NCBI GenBank assembly: GCA_023435895.1
Contig: JAEZLH010000009.1
Location: forward strand, 62,001 to 126,000
Direction: 5' to 3'
Origin: Bacillota bacterium
GTDB taxonomy: Bacteria > Bacillota > Clostridia > Lachnospirales > Lachnospiraceae
Length of the DNA: 64,000 nucleotides
Shown piece after piece: positions 35,115-43,350 of the stretch. A program made the translations under genes and the position numbers. A model generated the notes under the pieces. It searched no databases, was not told the origin of the DNA, and saw nothing but the letters and a program-made list of their open reading frames with translations. Every line of letters begins with the position of its first letter. Position 1 is the stretch's first letter.

Positions 35115-36035
35115 TTAAGCCTCCTCTCTAATCTTTTTGCCTGTGATTTCTAGAAAAACATCGTTAAAAGTACCTTTTTTAATCTCAATATCGATGATAT
35201 CATCTTTCAATACACTAATTACCTGTAACAAGGGTTCAATATTTTGAGCATCAACACGGTAATGATTTTCTTTCTTAACATACTCCAGCTGATGCTTTTC
35301 AAGTAGTTCAACAAGTGCTTGTTCATTTCTTGTTGTGATAAATGCCTTATCCTTGGTATATTGCTTCTTTAATGCATAGGGAGTATCATGTGCAACAATT
35401 TTACCACCATCGATGATTGCAATCTTATCGCAAATTTCTGCTTCCTCCATATAATGAGTGGTCAAAAATATGGTGATATTTCTTTCCTTTTGTAGCTTCA
35501 GAATATATTCCCAGATATGGGAACGTGTCTGAGGATCCAACCCGGTTGTGGGTTCATCCAGGAACAATACCTTAGGATAATGAATTAAACCTCTTGCGAT
35601 TTCAACTCTTCGTTTCATTCCTCCCGATAAAGCGCCAACCAGCTTTTTTCTTTCTCCCAGAAGATCCACCAGTTTTAATACAAACTGAATTCTATCCTCT
35701 ACCTCATTTTTGGGAATATGATAAAAAACACAGTGCATTTTTAGATTTTCCTCAATGGACATCTTCGCATCCAGAGTGGAATCCTGAAACACCACTCCAA
35801 TTGATGCTCTTACACCGGTTTTATCGCCAGTTACATCCTTACCATCAATTAACAGCGTTCCTGAGGTCTTTTCAAATATTGTACATAACGTATTAATTGT
35901 TGTACTCTTGCCTGCACCATTCGGACCTAGGAAGGCAAATATGGAGCCTTCTTCCACCTCAAAGGTAATATCATCCACAGCCTTAAAATTACCATAGGTT
36001 TTCACAAAATTCTTTACACTAATAATCGGGTTCAT
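35115..36035 (-). CDS. ABC exporter ATPase (DrrA/daunorubicin type)
   Basis: 306 aa from MNPIISVKNF; GTG and ATG codons 3 and 2 codons upstream sit too close to AAGGAGAG. Walker A GPNGAGKST, Q-loop VFQDSTLD, signature LSGGMKRRVEIARGL, Walker B VLFLDEPTTGLDP and switch His in TTHYMEEAE are all present. A C-terminal ~70-aa extension is typical of drug-exporter ATPases of the DrrA family. Partner of the permease just downstream. Confidence 0.95.
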   Translation of the reverse strand: MNPIISVKNFVKTYGNFKAVDDITFEVEEGSIFAFLGPNGAGKSTTINTLCTIFEKTSGTLLIDGKDVTGDKTGVRASIGVVFQDSTLDAKMSIEENLKMHCVFYHIPKNEVEDRIQFVLKLVDLLGERKKLVGALSGGMKRRVEIARGLIHYPKVLFLDEPTTGLDPQTRSHIWEYILKLQKERNITIFLTTHYMEEAEICDKIAIIDGGKIVAHDTPYALKKQYTKDKAFITTRNEQALVELLEKHQLEYVKKENHYRVDAQNIEPLLQVISVLKDDIIDIEIKKGTFNDVFLEITGKKIREEA

Positions 36036-36044
36036 CTGCATCAC

Positions 36045-36292
36045 TCTCCTTAATCGTGTAGCACTACATTGGGATATTTTTACAATTAACTAATCAATTT
36101 TATTACACCAGCCAGAATACAATCTTATTCTATAGCCTGAGTGTAGTTATAATTATATCAATAAACCTCTACATTGCAATCATTCTTTCCATTATGTTCA
36201 AATTTTTTACCATTGTCCGACATCTTATTACCATATCGAAAAAAATAGTTTACTATTCCAGCTTCCTACTCCTAATCCCTGTTGCAAAAACG
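36045..36292. other. Intergenic DNA upstream of the ABC exporter
   Basis: AT-rich; CATCTTATTA at 36223-36232 is repeated in the inverted repeat at 36293. No gene seen. Confidence 0.4.
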
Positions 36293-36319
36293 CATCTTAT
36301 TAGGTACCCGAATAAGATG
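36293..36319. promoter_or_regulatory. Operator-like inverted repeat
   Basis: CATCTTATT (36293-36301) and AATAAGATG (36311-36319), spacer 9. No T-run follows. It may be a regulator site for the exporter, but the distance to the start is large (about 260 bases). Confidence 0.35.
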
Positions 36320-36371
36320 ATTTCCCAGACTTTACACAACGGTACACAATAGTAATCATATAAAAAACATG

Positions 36372-36403
36372 AAAAAATAGGTGCTGTAATCAGATTACAA
36401 CAC
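36372..36403 (-). terminator. Terminator of the van cluster
   Basis: GTGCTGTAATC (36381-36391) and GATTACAACAC (36393-36403) form a near-perfect stem; on the minus strand TATTTTTTC follows. It lies about 240 bases past the vanT stop. Confidence 0.75.
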
Positions 36404-36584
36404 CCTAAGCTTTTATTTAGAAAAATGTTTATTATCGAGCAAATAATGAAACGGTATAATTACTGTAGAAATGTTTTTATGCTTACTCAAATGATGTCCC
36501 AAGAAATAGGCTGTTTGATTATGCAATAGGTTATCATACCAGTGAGCGGTAATAAATTTTATTATCAATACTGAAATATTTTCA

Positions 36585-36635
36585 CCATGGTTTAACTCTC
36601 TTTCATGGTATAAACAGAGCTTTTAACACTTTGAT
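36585..36635 (-). repeat. Dispersed structured repeat, copy E
   Basis: On the minus strand: AATCAAAGTGTTAAAAGCT, CTGTTTATACCATGA and CCATGGTGAAA, in the order found in copies A and B. It lies directly after the vanT stop codon. Confidence 0.6.
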
Positions 36636-36645
36636 TAATTTTCTA

Positions 36646-37908
36646 TTATATATAAATTCTTTCTATTCGGCTACCCAACCTGCTAAATAATTCATTCGTT
36701 ATGCTCCCCACGCTCTTTGCCATCTGAACAGCCGGAATTTCCTGCTTTCCATCTGATCCAATTAAAGTTACAATATCTCCGATTTTTACCTCCTCCAGAT
36801 CGGTTACATCAATTAAGAGCTGATCCATACAAATCTTTCCGATAATCGGTACACGTACTCCCTGAACCAACACAAACCCTAATCCATCCGTCAGATTACG
36901 CGGCAAGCCGTCTGCATAACCAATGGGAATAACTGCAATTTTACTGTCCCTGGTTACATGAAAATCCCTTCCATAACCAATACCTTCTCCTTGATAGACT
37001 TCTCTAATCATTGCAATCTTCGATTTTAAGGTTAATACCGGACGCAGATTTGCAGGTGTTTTAACTTTGTCTCCCATGGAACTTAATGAGCCATAAAGCG
37101 CAATTCCGATTCTGGCATAATTACATTGCAATTCATTGTAATTTAACAGTCCATAGCTGCTTTGAATATGGATTTTAGGTAGATCAATTTTTCTCTTTTT
37201 AAGCTGCCTTAACATATAATAGAAGCTTTCTATCTGATTCCAGGTATATTTCACATCCATGCTGTCTAAGCTGTCCGAAGTACTCAGATGAGTATAAATT
37301 CCACTGACATGGATTCCCTTTTGTAAAAAGATCCTGTATATTTTATCAATCTCATCCGCGCTTACACCCAATCGGTGCATCCCCGTATCAATTTTAATAT
37401 GGACTTCTATATTCCTATTGCACTCACTAAGCATGATGGCATAGTCATAATCAATTACCGTTTGCATCAAATGATAGCGTTGTATTTCCTTTGCCCGAAC
37501 CACATCCGTATAACCAAGGATTAGAATTTCTCCTTTTATGCCTTTTTTTCGCAACTCAATCCCTTCATCAAGAGTAGCCACTGCAAATGATGTCACTCCA
37601 ATTTCGTTCAGCACTTTCGATACCTTTACCGCTCCATGTCCGTAAGCATTTGCTTTGACCACAGCCATCATCTCGCAGCCCTTTGGCATAAGACACTGAA
37701 GTAGCTTTGCATTATATTTCAGGTTCTCCGTATTAATCTCCATCCAGGAGCGATATCCACAAATATTGTCTTTTGTATTCTTTTGACTATTGCCATTACC
37801 TTGTATAAAATGAAGAAATCCTTTTATATCAATAGCAGCTTTCTTGGATGGAGCTGCTATCATCTGCAAGTCTTCCACCCCACCATATGTTTTTTTCTCC
37901 CCCACCAT
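36646..37908 (-). CDS. vanT: VanT-type serine racemase (soluble, alanine-racemase fold)
   Basis: 420 aa from MVGEKKTYGG; the frame opens four codons earlier at a TTG within GGAGG. PLP-barrel racemase: AVVKANAYGHG with the PLP Lys85, HIKIDTGMHRLGV, IPIGYADGLPR, GKICMDQLLIDVT. At the place where alanine racemases have Tyr in TINYE this protein has SITNE with Asn405, the change reported to let VanT accept serine. Enterococcal VanT has an N-terminal membrane domain for serine uptake; here only about 55 unrelated soluble residues precede the barrel. It is 2 bp after vanXY in a vanG-vanXY-vanT unit, so D-serine for a D-Ala-D-Ser ligase is its likely role. Confidence 0.85.
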   Translation of the reverse strand: MVGEKKTYGGVEDLQMIAAPSKKAAIDIKGFLHFIQGNGNSQKNTKDNICGYRSWMEINTENLKYNAKLLQCLMPKGCEMMAVVKANAYGHGAVKVSKVLNEIGVTSFAVATLDEGIELRKKGIKGEILILGYTDVVRAKEIQRYHLMQTVIDYDYAIMLSECNRNIEVHIKIDTGMHRLGVSADEIDKIYRIFLQKGIHVSGIYTHLSTSDSLDSMDVKYTWNQIESFYYMLRQLKKRKIDLPKIHIQSSYGLLNYNELQCNYARIGIALYGSLSSMGDKVKTPANLRPVLTLKSKIAMIREVYQGEGIGYGRDFHVTRDSKIAVIPIGYADGLPRNLTDGLGFVLVQGVRVPIIGKICMDQLLIDVTDLEEVKIGDIVTLIGSDGKQEIPAVQMAKSVGSITNELFSRLGSRIERIYI

Positions 37909-37910
37909 AT

Positions 37911-38669
37911 TTACCTCCAAACTGTAACAATAAATCCATCTATGTTATTTCCCGAAGTTTGATAGATGATATCATCCTCTAATTCAATTGATGCCAGACC
38001 CGAATCAGCACTGACATAAAAAATTTCTACGCTTTGCTTGAATACTTCCGTAATAAAATGTGTACCTTCGTAAGGGTAATCTTTTAAGTATTCTGTATAC
38101 TCTTCCAGTGCCATGCCAAGTCTTTGCATAATGACGGAATGGGGATACCCCACGTAACGAAAATGCCAGGGTTCATGGGCAATCCCGGTTATTTTCTCCT
38201 TCCCCCTCTGATAACGTTCAACAAAACCATATAAGGGGGCTTTCTCTCGAAACATCTTACATATCCCTTCGTAGGGAAAATGTGGTCTGATAAAATCTAC
38301 CTTCTCTTGTTTTAAAGCCAAATCAATGGCCAACCCCGACTGATGTTCGCTGTGGTTTGGAAGAGCCACATATTTTTGTGTGAATTCATCACCATTCTCT
38401 GCTAATGAATCCGAGTAAATTCGTAATTGTTCCTCATAGGTTCGATAGCCGCTAACCGGCATAATTTCTTCATCACACCTTAAAACGCCAATTAAATGGG
38501 ACAATACAGAAGCAGTCTTATTTTCCAAAAGAACTCCCGGATTGCCTGCATAGGCAGGTATCATTGAAATATTGTATTCCTTTTCTGTACTCATTAAAGG
38601 ATATTGTTTATTAATCAGTATCAACTTTCCTCTGTGAACATCCTTTTTATGAAATGTTATGGTTTTCAT
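37911..38669 (-). CDS. vanXY: VanXY-type D,D-dipeptidase/D,D-carboxypeptidase
   Basis: 252 aa, no signal peptide. M15 family zinc peptidase motifs: PVSGYRTYEEQLRIY, PNHSEHQSGLAIDLAL (metal-binding SxHxxGxAxD) and the C-terminal EPWHFRYVGYPH (catalytic Glu and zinc His). Cytoplasmic VanXY enzymes remove D-Ala-D-Ala and D-Ala-ended pentapeptides so that D-Ala-D-Ser precursors prevail. Its ATG overlaps the vanG stop (ATGA), indicating translational coupling. Confidence 0.9.
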   Translation of the reverse strand: MKTITFHKKDVHRGKLILINKQYPLMSTEKEYNISMIPAYAGNPGVLLENKTASVLSHLIGVLRCDEEIMPVSGYRTYEEQLRIYSDSLAENGDEFTQKYVALPNHSEHQSGLAIDLALKQEKVDFIRPHFPYEGICKMFREKAPLYGFVERYQRGKEKITGIAHEPWHFRYVGYPHSVIMQRLGMALEEYTEYLKDYPYEGTHFITEVFKQSVEIFYVSADSGLASIELEDDIIYQTSGNNIDGFIVTVWR

Positions 38670-39718
38670 TCCTTCATCCCCAGTTCAATTAACTTCGTCA
38701 ATAGTTCTTTAAAGGGTAGCCCGATGCCTTTCATCATATTGGGATAACGACTGTGTGAGGTGAATCCTGGAATGGTATTCACTTCATTAAATACAATCTT
38801 ATTATCCGGTGTTAAAAACATATCCACCCTAGCAAAGCCCTTACAGCCTAGTGTTTTATAGATCGTTTCTGCAGTTTGTTTAATCTTTTCCGCGGTTTGT
38901 CCATCAATTCGTGCTGGCATGTGAATCTGTGAGCTTTTTAAGGTATATTTCTCGGTATAATCAAAGAATCCTTCGGTAAGCTCAATTTCATCCACCTCAC
39001 CCACAATCAGTTCATGATTGCCAAGAACCGCACAGCCCACTTCAAAACCATCAATATTCTCTTCTATGATCACCTCATTATCAAAAGAAAAAGCAAGATT
39101 GACTGCATGATATAAATCCTTCTTTTCATATACCTTAGTAATCCCAAAGGAGGAACCAGCCTTAACCGGCTTAACAAATAGAGGGTACTTTAAATGCGCC
39201 GTATTCTGAATTAATCCTGCTTCATCATAATTATGAGGAACAAGAACTGCTCTTGGAACTTCAATATCCATAATCTGCACCAATTTGTGAGCTCTGTCCT
39301 TGTCCATACATAAAGCAGAGCAAAGCGTTCCACACCCCACAAGAGGTATTCCTGCCAACTCAATTAAACCCTGTACTGTTCCATCCTCACCATTCTTACC
39401 GTGCAGTACAGGAAAAGCAGCATCCAGCTTCGTAAACCTTGTACCATCCTTTCTCAGTTCTATTAGCCCATGGAGCTTTCGATCCGGTGAAATCATTACA
39501 GGAACACAGTCCTTATCATTGGTAAGCCAAGAATCTTCTTTAATGTTATTGATGTCACCAAGATAACGAAACCAGGAACCCTCCTTCGTGATACCGATTA
39601 AGATTAGTTCATATTCTTTGCTGTCTATGTTGGATATAATTGCATATGCTGACTGAAGTGATACGGGATATTCGCTGGAACATCCTCCGAATATAATTGC
39701 GATCTTTTTCTTTTTCAT
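38666..39718 (-). CDS. vanG: D-alanine-D-serine ligase, VanG type
   Basis: 350 aa ATP-grasp ligase. Start motif KIAIIFGGCSSEYPVSLQSA and central FPVLHGKNGEDGTVQGLIEL are typical of Van ligases; VKPVKAGSSFGITKV and NEVNTIPGFTSHSRYPNMM give the ATP/Mg site. The segment FFDYTEKYTLKSSQIHMPA is of the D-Ser-ligase (VanG/VanC/VanE) type, distinct from the KYxxxH pattern of D-Lac ligases. It forms D-Ala-D-Ser, lowering vancomycin affinity of the cell wall precursor. AAGGAGG lies before the start, behind a terminator-like hairpin. Confidence 0.93.
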   Translation of the reverse strand: MKKKKIAIIFGGCSSEYPVSLQSAYAIISNIDSKEYELILIGITKEGSWFRYLGDINNIKEDSWLTNDKDCVPVMISPDRKLHGLIELRKDGTRFTKLDAAFPVLHGKNGEDGTVQGLIELAGIPLVGCGTLCSALCMDKDRAHKLVQIMDIEVPRAVLVPHNYDEAGLIQNTAHLKYPLFVKPVKAGSSFGITKVYEKKDLYHAVNLAFSFDNEVIIEENIDGFEVGCAVLGNHELIVGEVDEIELTEGFFDYTEKYTLKSSQIHMPARIDGQTAEKIKQTAETIYKTLGCKGFARVDMFLTPDNKIVFNEVNTIPGFTSHSRYPNMMKGIGLPFKELLTKLIELGMKE

Positions 39719-39741
39719 TGTGATTTATCCTCCTTATACTC

Positions 39742-39794
39742 AAAAAAAGCATTCCCTTGTCTTGATAATATGATATTACCAAAGACGGAAATGC
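39742..39794 (-). terminator. Terminator-like hairpin between vanS and vanG
   Basis: On the minus strand GCATTTCCGTCTT pairs with AAGACAAGGGAATGC around an AT-rich loop and is followed by seven T, ending 24 bases upstream of the vanG start. It separates the regulatory and the resistance genes. Confidence 0.75.
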
Positions 39795-39855
39795 TTTTTA
39801 TCCGTATTTCTATATGATAGTATTACTATTTTCTTATATAATTCTTACGATTTTC

Positions 39856-40953
39856 CTACGAAAGGAGTGGGAGGGAAATCCGAAATTCTACAATCTCATT
39901 CTCACTTTTCGCCATAATCTTGCCTCCATGAAGTTCCACAATTTCCTTCGCAATTGCAAGCCCAAGCCCGGCGCCGCCACTCTTTGAGGTTCTGGCGCTG
40001 TCCAATCGATAAAACTGCTCAAAGATTCGCTCCAGCTTCTCAGGCGGTATCGTATTTCCATGATTTGAAAAGCTAAGATAGATATCCTTCTCCCGTTGTA
40101 TTGCAGTAACCGTAATGGTATTGTCAGGAAAGCTATAGTTAATTGCATTACGAATCAGATTATCAAATACCCGCTGCATTTTATTAACATCAATTTTAAT
40201 CATTAAATTGGGTTCTGCATTGATGACGCAATCCAGACCTTTGTCGTAAAGCAGCGGCTTAAATTCGTAAGTAATCTGTTCTAACATCCTGGTTAGATTT
40301 ATCTTACTCAACTCAAGCGTTAGATTGGTCAAATTGAATCTGGTAATTTCAAAAAACTCATTAATCAAATCCTCCAACCGCTCCGCCTTCTCAAGGGATA
40401 TGGTAAGATATTTCTCTCTTAGCTCCTCCGATATTTGATTTTCATCACGCAGGAGGGTGAGATATCCAATTACTGAGGTCAGAGGCGTCTTAAGATCATG
40501 TGCCAAATATACTACAAGATCATTCTTGCGCTGCTCCGCTTCCTTGGCTGCCCGCTCATTGTTTTGAATATCAATCTTAATCTGATTCATTTGATATTCT
40601 ACTTCTTTTAACTCAGAAGGCAGCTCTACCAGTTCATCCTTTGATTGATACATTACTTCGGTAGCCTTAATAATATTCTCCAGATAACCAAGCGTCTTCA
40701 TCCAGTAATACAGAAATATAACCAGGTATCCACTTCCCAAAACTAGGATAAAAAATTCGATATAATTATCATCAATTGCATTTAAAAATTGATATAGCAC
40801 ATTACTACCATACCATATAAATTGACGAAAATAATTTCTTGCCAATAAATACAAGGAAAGCATGATGACGCTATAAATAAAAATCGCAGTAAAAAATCTG
40901 GTTAATATCCTCATAGATAAGGCTCGTTTAAAATTCATTCTCCGCTTATTCAA
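39856..40953 (-). CDS. vanS: VanS-type sensor histidine kinase
   Basis: 365 aa. Two membrane helices (about 19-40 and 56-78) enclose a very short external loop; a dimerisation domain with the H-box VYLAHDLKTPLTSVIGYL, N-box FDNLIRNAINYSF, and G-boxes GAGLGLAIAKEIVELHGG follow. The short sensor loop and H-box are typical of VanS of VanC/VanG/VanD types. It would phosphorylate VanR when glycopeptide or lipid II stress is sensed. Its start overlaps the vanR stop by 8 bases. Confidence 0.92.
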   Translation of the reverse strand: MNKRRMNFKRALSMRILTRFFTAIFIYSVIMLSLYLLARNYFRQFIWYGSNVLYQFLNAIDDNYIEFFILVLGSGYLVIFLYYWMKTLGYLENIIKATEVMYQSKDELVELPSELKEVEYQMNQIKIDIQNNERAAKEAEQRKNDLVVYLAHDLKTPLTSVIGYLTLLRDENQISEELREKYLTISLEKAERLEDLINEFFEITRFNLTNLTLELSKINLTRMLEQITYEFKPLLYDKGLDCVINAEPNLMIKIDVNKMQRVFDNLIRNAINYSFPDNTITVTAIQREKDIYLSFSNHGNTIPPEKLERIFEQFYRLDSARTSKSGGAGLGLAIAKEIVELHGGKIMAKSENEIVEFRISLPLLS

Positions 40954-41662
40954 TTTGATAGCCTACCCCCCATACTGTTTTGATGAATTTTGGGTTCTTT
41001 GATGATTCCTTCATCTTCTCTCTCAATCGTCCAATATGTGCCATAACGGTATTATTATTATCCATGAATTTTTCTCCCCAAACTGCTTCAAACAGTTCTT
41101 CGGAGGAAACCACCTTTCCCCTATGCTCACACAGATACCATAAAATCGAAAATTCAATTGGGGTTAAGGTAAGCGATTTACCAAAAAGCTGACATTTGTG
41201 GGTATCCTTATTAATAACCAGACCATTGAATTCATATTCATTTGGAGTTAATAGCTCCATCTTTTCACTCGATGGCATTACTTCTGAATGATTGTAGCGC
41301 ATATACCTTCTGAGCTGAGTTTTGACTCTAGCTACTACCTCTAAAGGATTGAAGGGCTTTGTGATATAATCATCTGCTCCAAGAGTTAAGCCCATGATCT
41401 TATCCATGTCCTCCACCTTCGCCGTAAGCATTATTACCGGAAAGAAATAATTCTCCCTAATCTTTTGACAAATACGAAAACCGTCTATATCCGGCAACAT
41501 AACATCCAGTATTGCCAGGTCCAGTTTATGTGTTTGAATGCAATTTAAAGCTTCGGCACCGGAATAATACTTATAAATCTGATATCCTTCATTTTTTAAA
41601 TATACTTCCACCAAATCAGCTATTTCTTTCTCATCATCTACAATTAATATACTTTCACCCAT
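40946..41662 (-). CDS. vanR: VanR-type response regulator (OmpR family)
   Basis: 238 aa. Receiver: ILIVDDEKEIADL (acidic pocket), LAILDVMLPDIDGF (phospho-Asp), MLTAKVED and KPFNPLEVVARV. C-terminal OmpR winged helix: LTPIEFSILWYLCEHRGKVVSSEELFEAVWGE and VMAHIGRLREKM. GAAGGAG precedes the start. First gene of the van cluster, transcribed away from the YVTN gene; likely activates the vanG promoter. Confidence 0.94.
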   Translation of the reverse strand: MGESILIVDDEKEIADLVEVYLKNEGYQIYKYYSGAEALNCIQTHKLDLAILDVMLPDIDGFRICQKIRENYFFPVIMLTAKVEDMDKIMGLTLGADDYITKPFNPLEVVARVKTQLRRYMRYNHSEVMPSSEKMELLTPNEYEFNGLVINKDTHKCQLFGKSLTLTPIEFSILWYLCEHRGKVVSSEELFEAVWGEKFMDNNNTVMAHIGRLREKMKESSKNPKFIKTVWGVGYQIE

Positions 41663-42085
41663 TGCTACTCCTTCACCCCGGAATCTTTCTATCTTAACTC
41701 AGTTCGGATCTTTAACCACTCTAACAATTATAATCATTTTATCAAAGAATGGCAGAGTTGTCCATTTTGTTTCCAAAGGTTTTATGGTCATGTAATAGTC
41801 TTTCAGAACATCTCGACTATTTTCGACATATTATATATTATTCCATGAAAAATATGATTGTACACCGTGTACCAGGAAGCCAACTTTAATCAGAAACATT
41901 GATATCAGACTTATCCTTCTGCATTACTGTATTACTGCAATTATAAACTTCAAAACATTACAAAAGAAAAAATGCGAAACACATAAAACCTAAAGGCATC
42001 GGTGCGAAGGAATTCGTATCAACAATATTGGTATTCATCGTATTTCGTAATCAACAATAATCCATCAAACTAGAGGAGATATCAC
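41663..42085. other. Divergent intergenic region between vanR and the YVTN gene
   Basis: About 420 bases. Contains an exact 13-bp dyad GTACACCGTGTAC (41860-41872, central C) and two direct repeats TTCGTATCAACAATATTGG / TTCGTAATCAACAATAATCC (42011-42029, 42045-42064). The latter are just upstream of the YVTN start and could be a regulator site. No gene was seen. Confidence 0.55.
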
Positions 42086-43099
42086 ATGAATATAAAAAGT
42101 GATCTTATGTTAAATAACCGAACTGAATATTTAAAGCAAATTGGTGTTCCAGACCATCATGACGACTGCATTCCTGCAAAATGTTGTCCTGCTTTTGAAG
42201 AAATTGATTGTGAATTTTCACAATTAGCCTATATTTGCATCTTTGCTAGTGACTATGTATCCGTGGTTGATATAATTAAAGGAAAAAGACTTTATGATAT
42301 TCGCGTTGGTTTAGGCCCTATTGATATTGCAATTGATCGTATCAACCAATTTGGCTTCGTGACCAACTTTTCTGCTAATACAATCTCTAAGATCAATTTG
42401 AATTTAAGAAAGACTATTGCAACGATTCCAGTAGGTAAATCCCCTGCAGGTATTAGTTTATCTCGTGACGGCAGATTATTATATGTTGTTCATTACGGAG
42501 AACCGAGTGTATATGTCCTGGATGCCTGTACGTTAAATAAAATTACGGAAATCCCTCTTCCTAGCATTGGTTTTCAAATTGACCTTGCAAAAAATGGCAG
42601 ATTGGCCTATGTAAGCCTACGAAACAGTTCACAAATTGCAATCATCGACCTTTCTATCAATTTAGTCGTAAAAGTAATTCCTGCAGGAAGTGGAACAGAA
42701 TGTGTGCGCGTAAGTCCTTCCAACCAACTGGTATGCGTATCCAACGAAGAAGGTGATAGCATCACTCCTGTTAATGTCCATCTTGGCGAGAGTGGTATAC
42801 CCTATATCACCTCTCCTGGTATGCCGGTTGATATGGCCTTTACTAGCGATAGTAAACAATTGTATTGTGCGAATCGTGCCGACGATACCGTATCTTTCAT
42901 TGACCTTTTTACCCATAAGGTTATCAATAAAATCAGCTGCGGCCCTGGCCCTTATGGCGTTGAAATTGTACCCGAGAGAGGCAGACTCATTGTCTCCAAC
43001 ACCTATAGTAACACCATTTCCATTATTGATACCTGTTCGAATACGTTACGAGCAACCGTTACTGTAGGATACGCTCCTGCCTTTTTGGCTGTATTATAA
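42086..43099 (+). CDS. YVTN/YncE-type beta-propeller protein
   Basis: 337 aa. After a short head with DHHDDCIPAKCCP, about six to seven 40-aa blades repeat, each like VGKSPAGISLSRDGRLLYVV and DLFTHKVINKISCGPGPYGV (YVTN pattern). There is no signal peptide. GAGGAG precedes the ATG, and a perfect stem terminator follows. Such 7-bladed propellers are found in surface-layer-associated or regulatory proteins; in spore-formers some are spore associated. Cys residues in the head may bind metal. Function unknown. Confidence 0.8.
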   Translation: MNIKSDLMLNNRTEYLKQIGVPDHHDDCIPAKCCPAFEEIDCEFSQLAYICIFASDYVSVVDIIKGKRLYDIRVGLGPIDIAIDRINQFGFVTNFSANTISKINLNLRKTIATIPVGKSPAGISLSRDGRLLYVVHYGEPSVYVLDACTLNKITEIPLPSIGFQIDLAKNGRLAYVSLRNSSQIAIIDLSINLVVKVIPAGSGTECVRVSPSNQLVCVSNEEGDSITPVNVHLGESGIPYITSPGMPVDMAFTSDSKQLYCANRADDTVSFIDLFTHKVINKISCGPGPYGVEIVPERGRLIVSNTYSNTISIIDTCSNTLRATVTVGYAPAFLAVL

Positions 43100-43221
43100 T
43101 ACGATGATGCACTAAATTATTAATAAATATACTTCTGAATGAAGACTCCTGAGAAATGTAGTACTACCATATTTGTAACAAAATAAACGATTTTAATTCA
43201 TGGAACGTATTCTATGCAATA

Positions 43222-43275
43222 AAAAAAGGTGCTCTTAATCCTCATCAGCTATGTAGGATTAAGAGCACCTTTTTG
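43222..43275 (+). terminator. Terminator of the YVTN gene
   Basis: AAAAAAGGTGCTCTTAATCC pairs perfectly with GGATTAAGAGCACCTTTTT around a 14-nt loop. Confidence 0.95.
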
Positions 43276-43350
43276 TGCATGTTACACTTTTTTATAATAC
43301 TGTTTCACAAGGATGCATAAAATCTATTATGATTCAAACGAGGTGATTTT

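Noticed and set aside
36646..37908. Housekeeping alanine racemase
   Set aside because: Asn replaces the family Tyr near the C-terminus and the gene is coupled to vanG and vanXY; not fully excluded.
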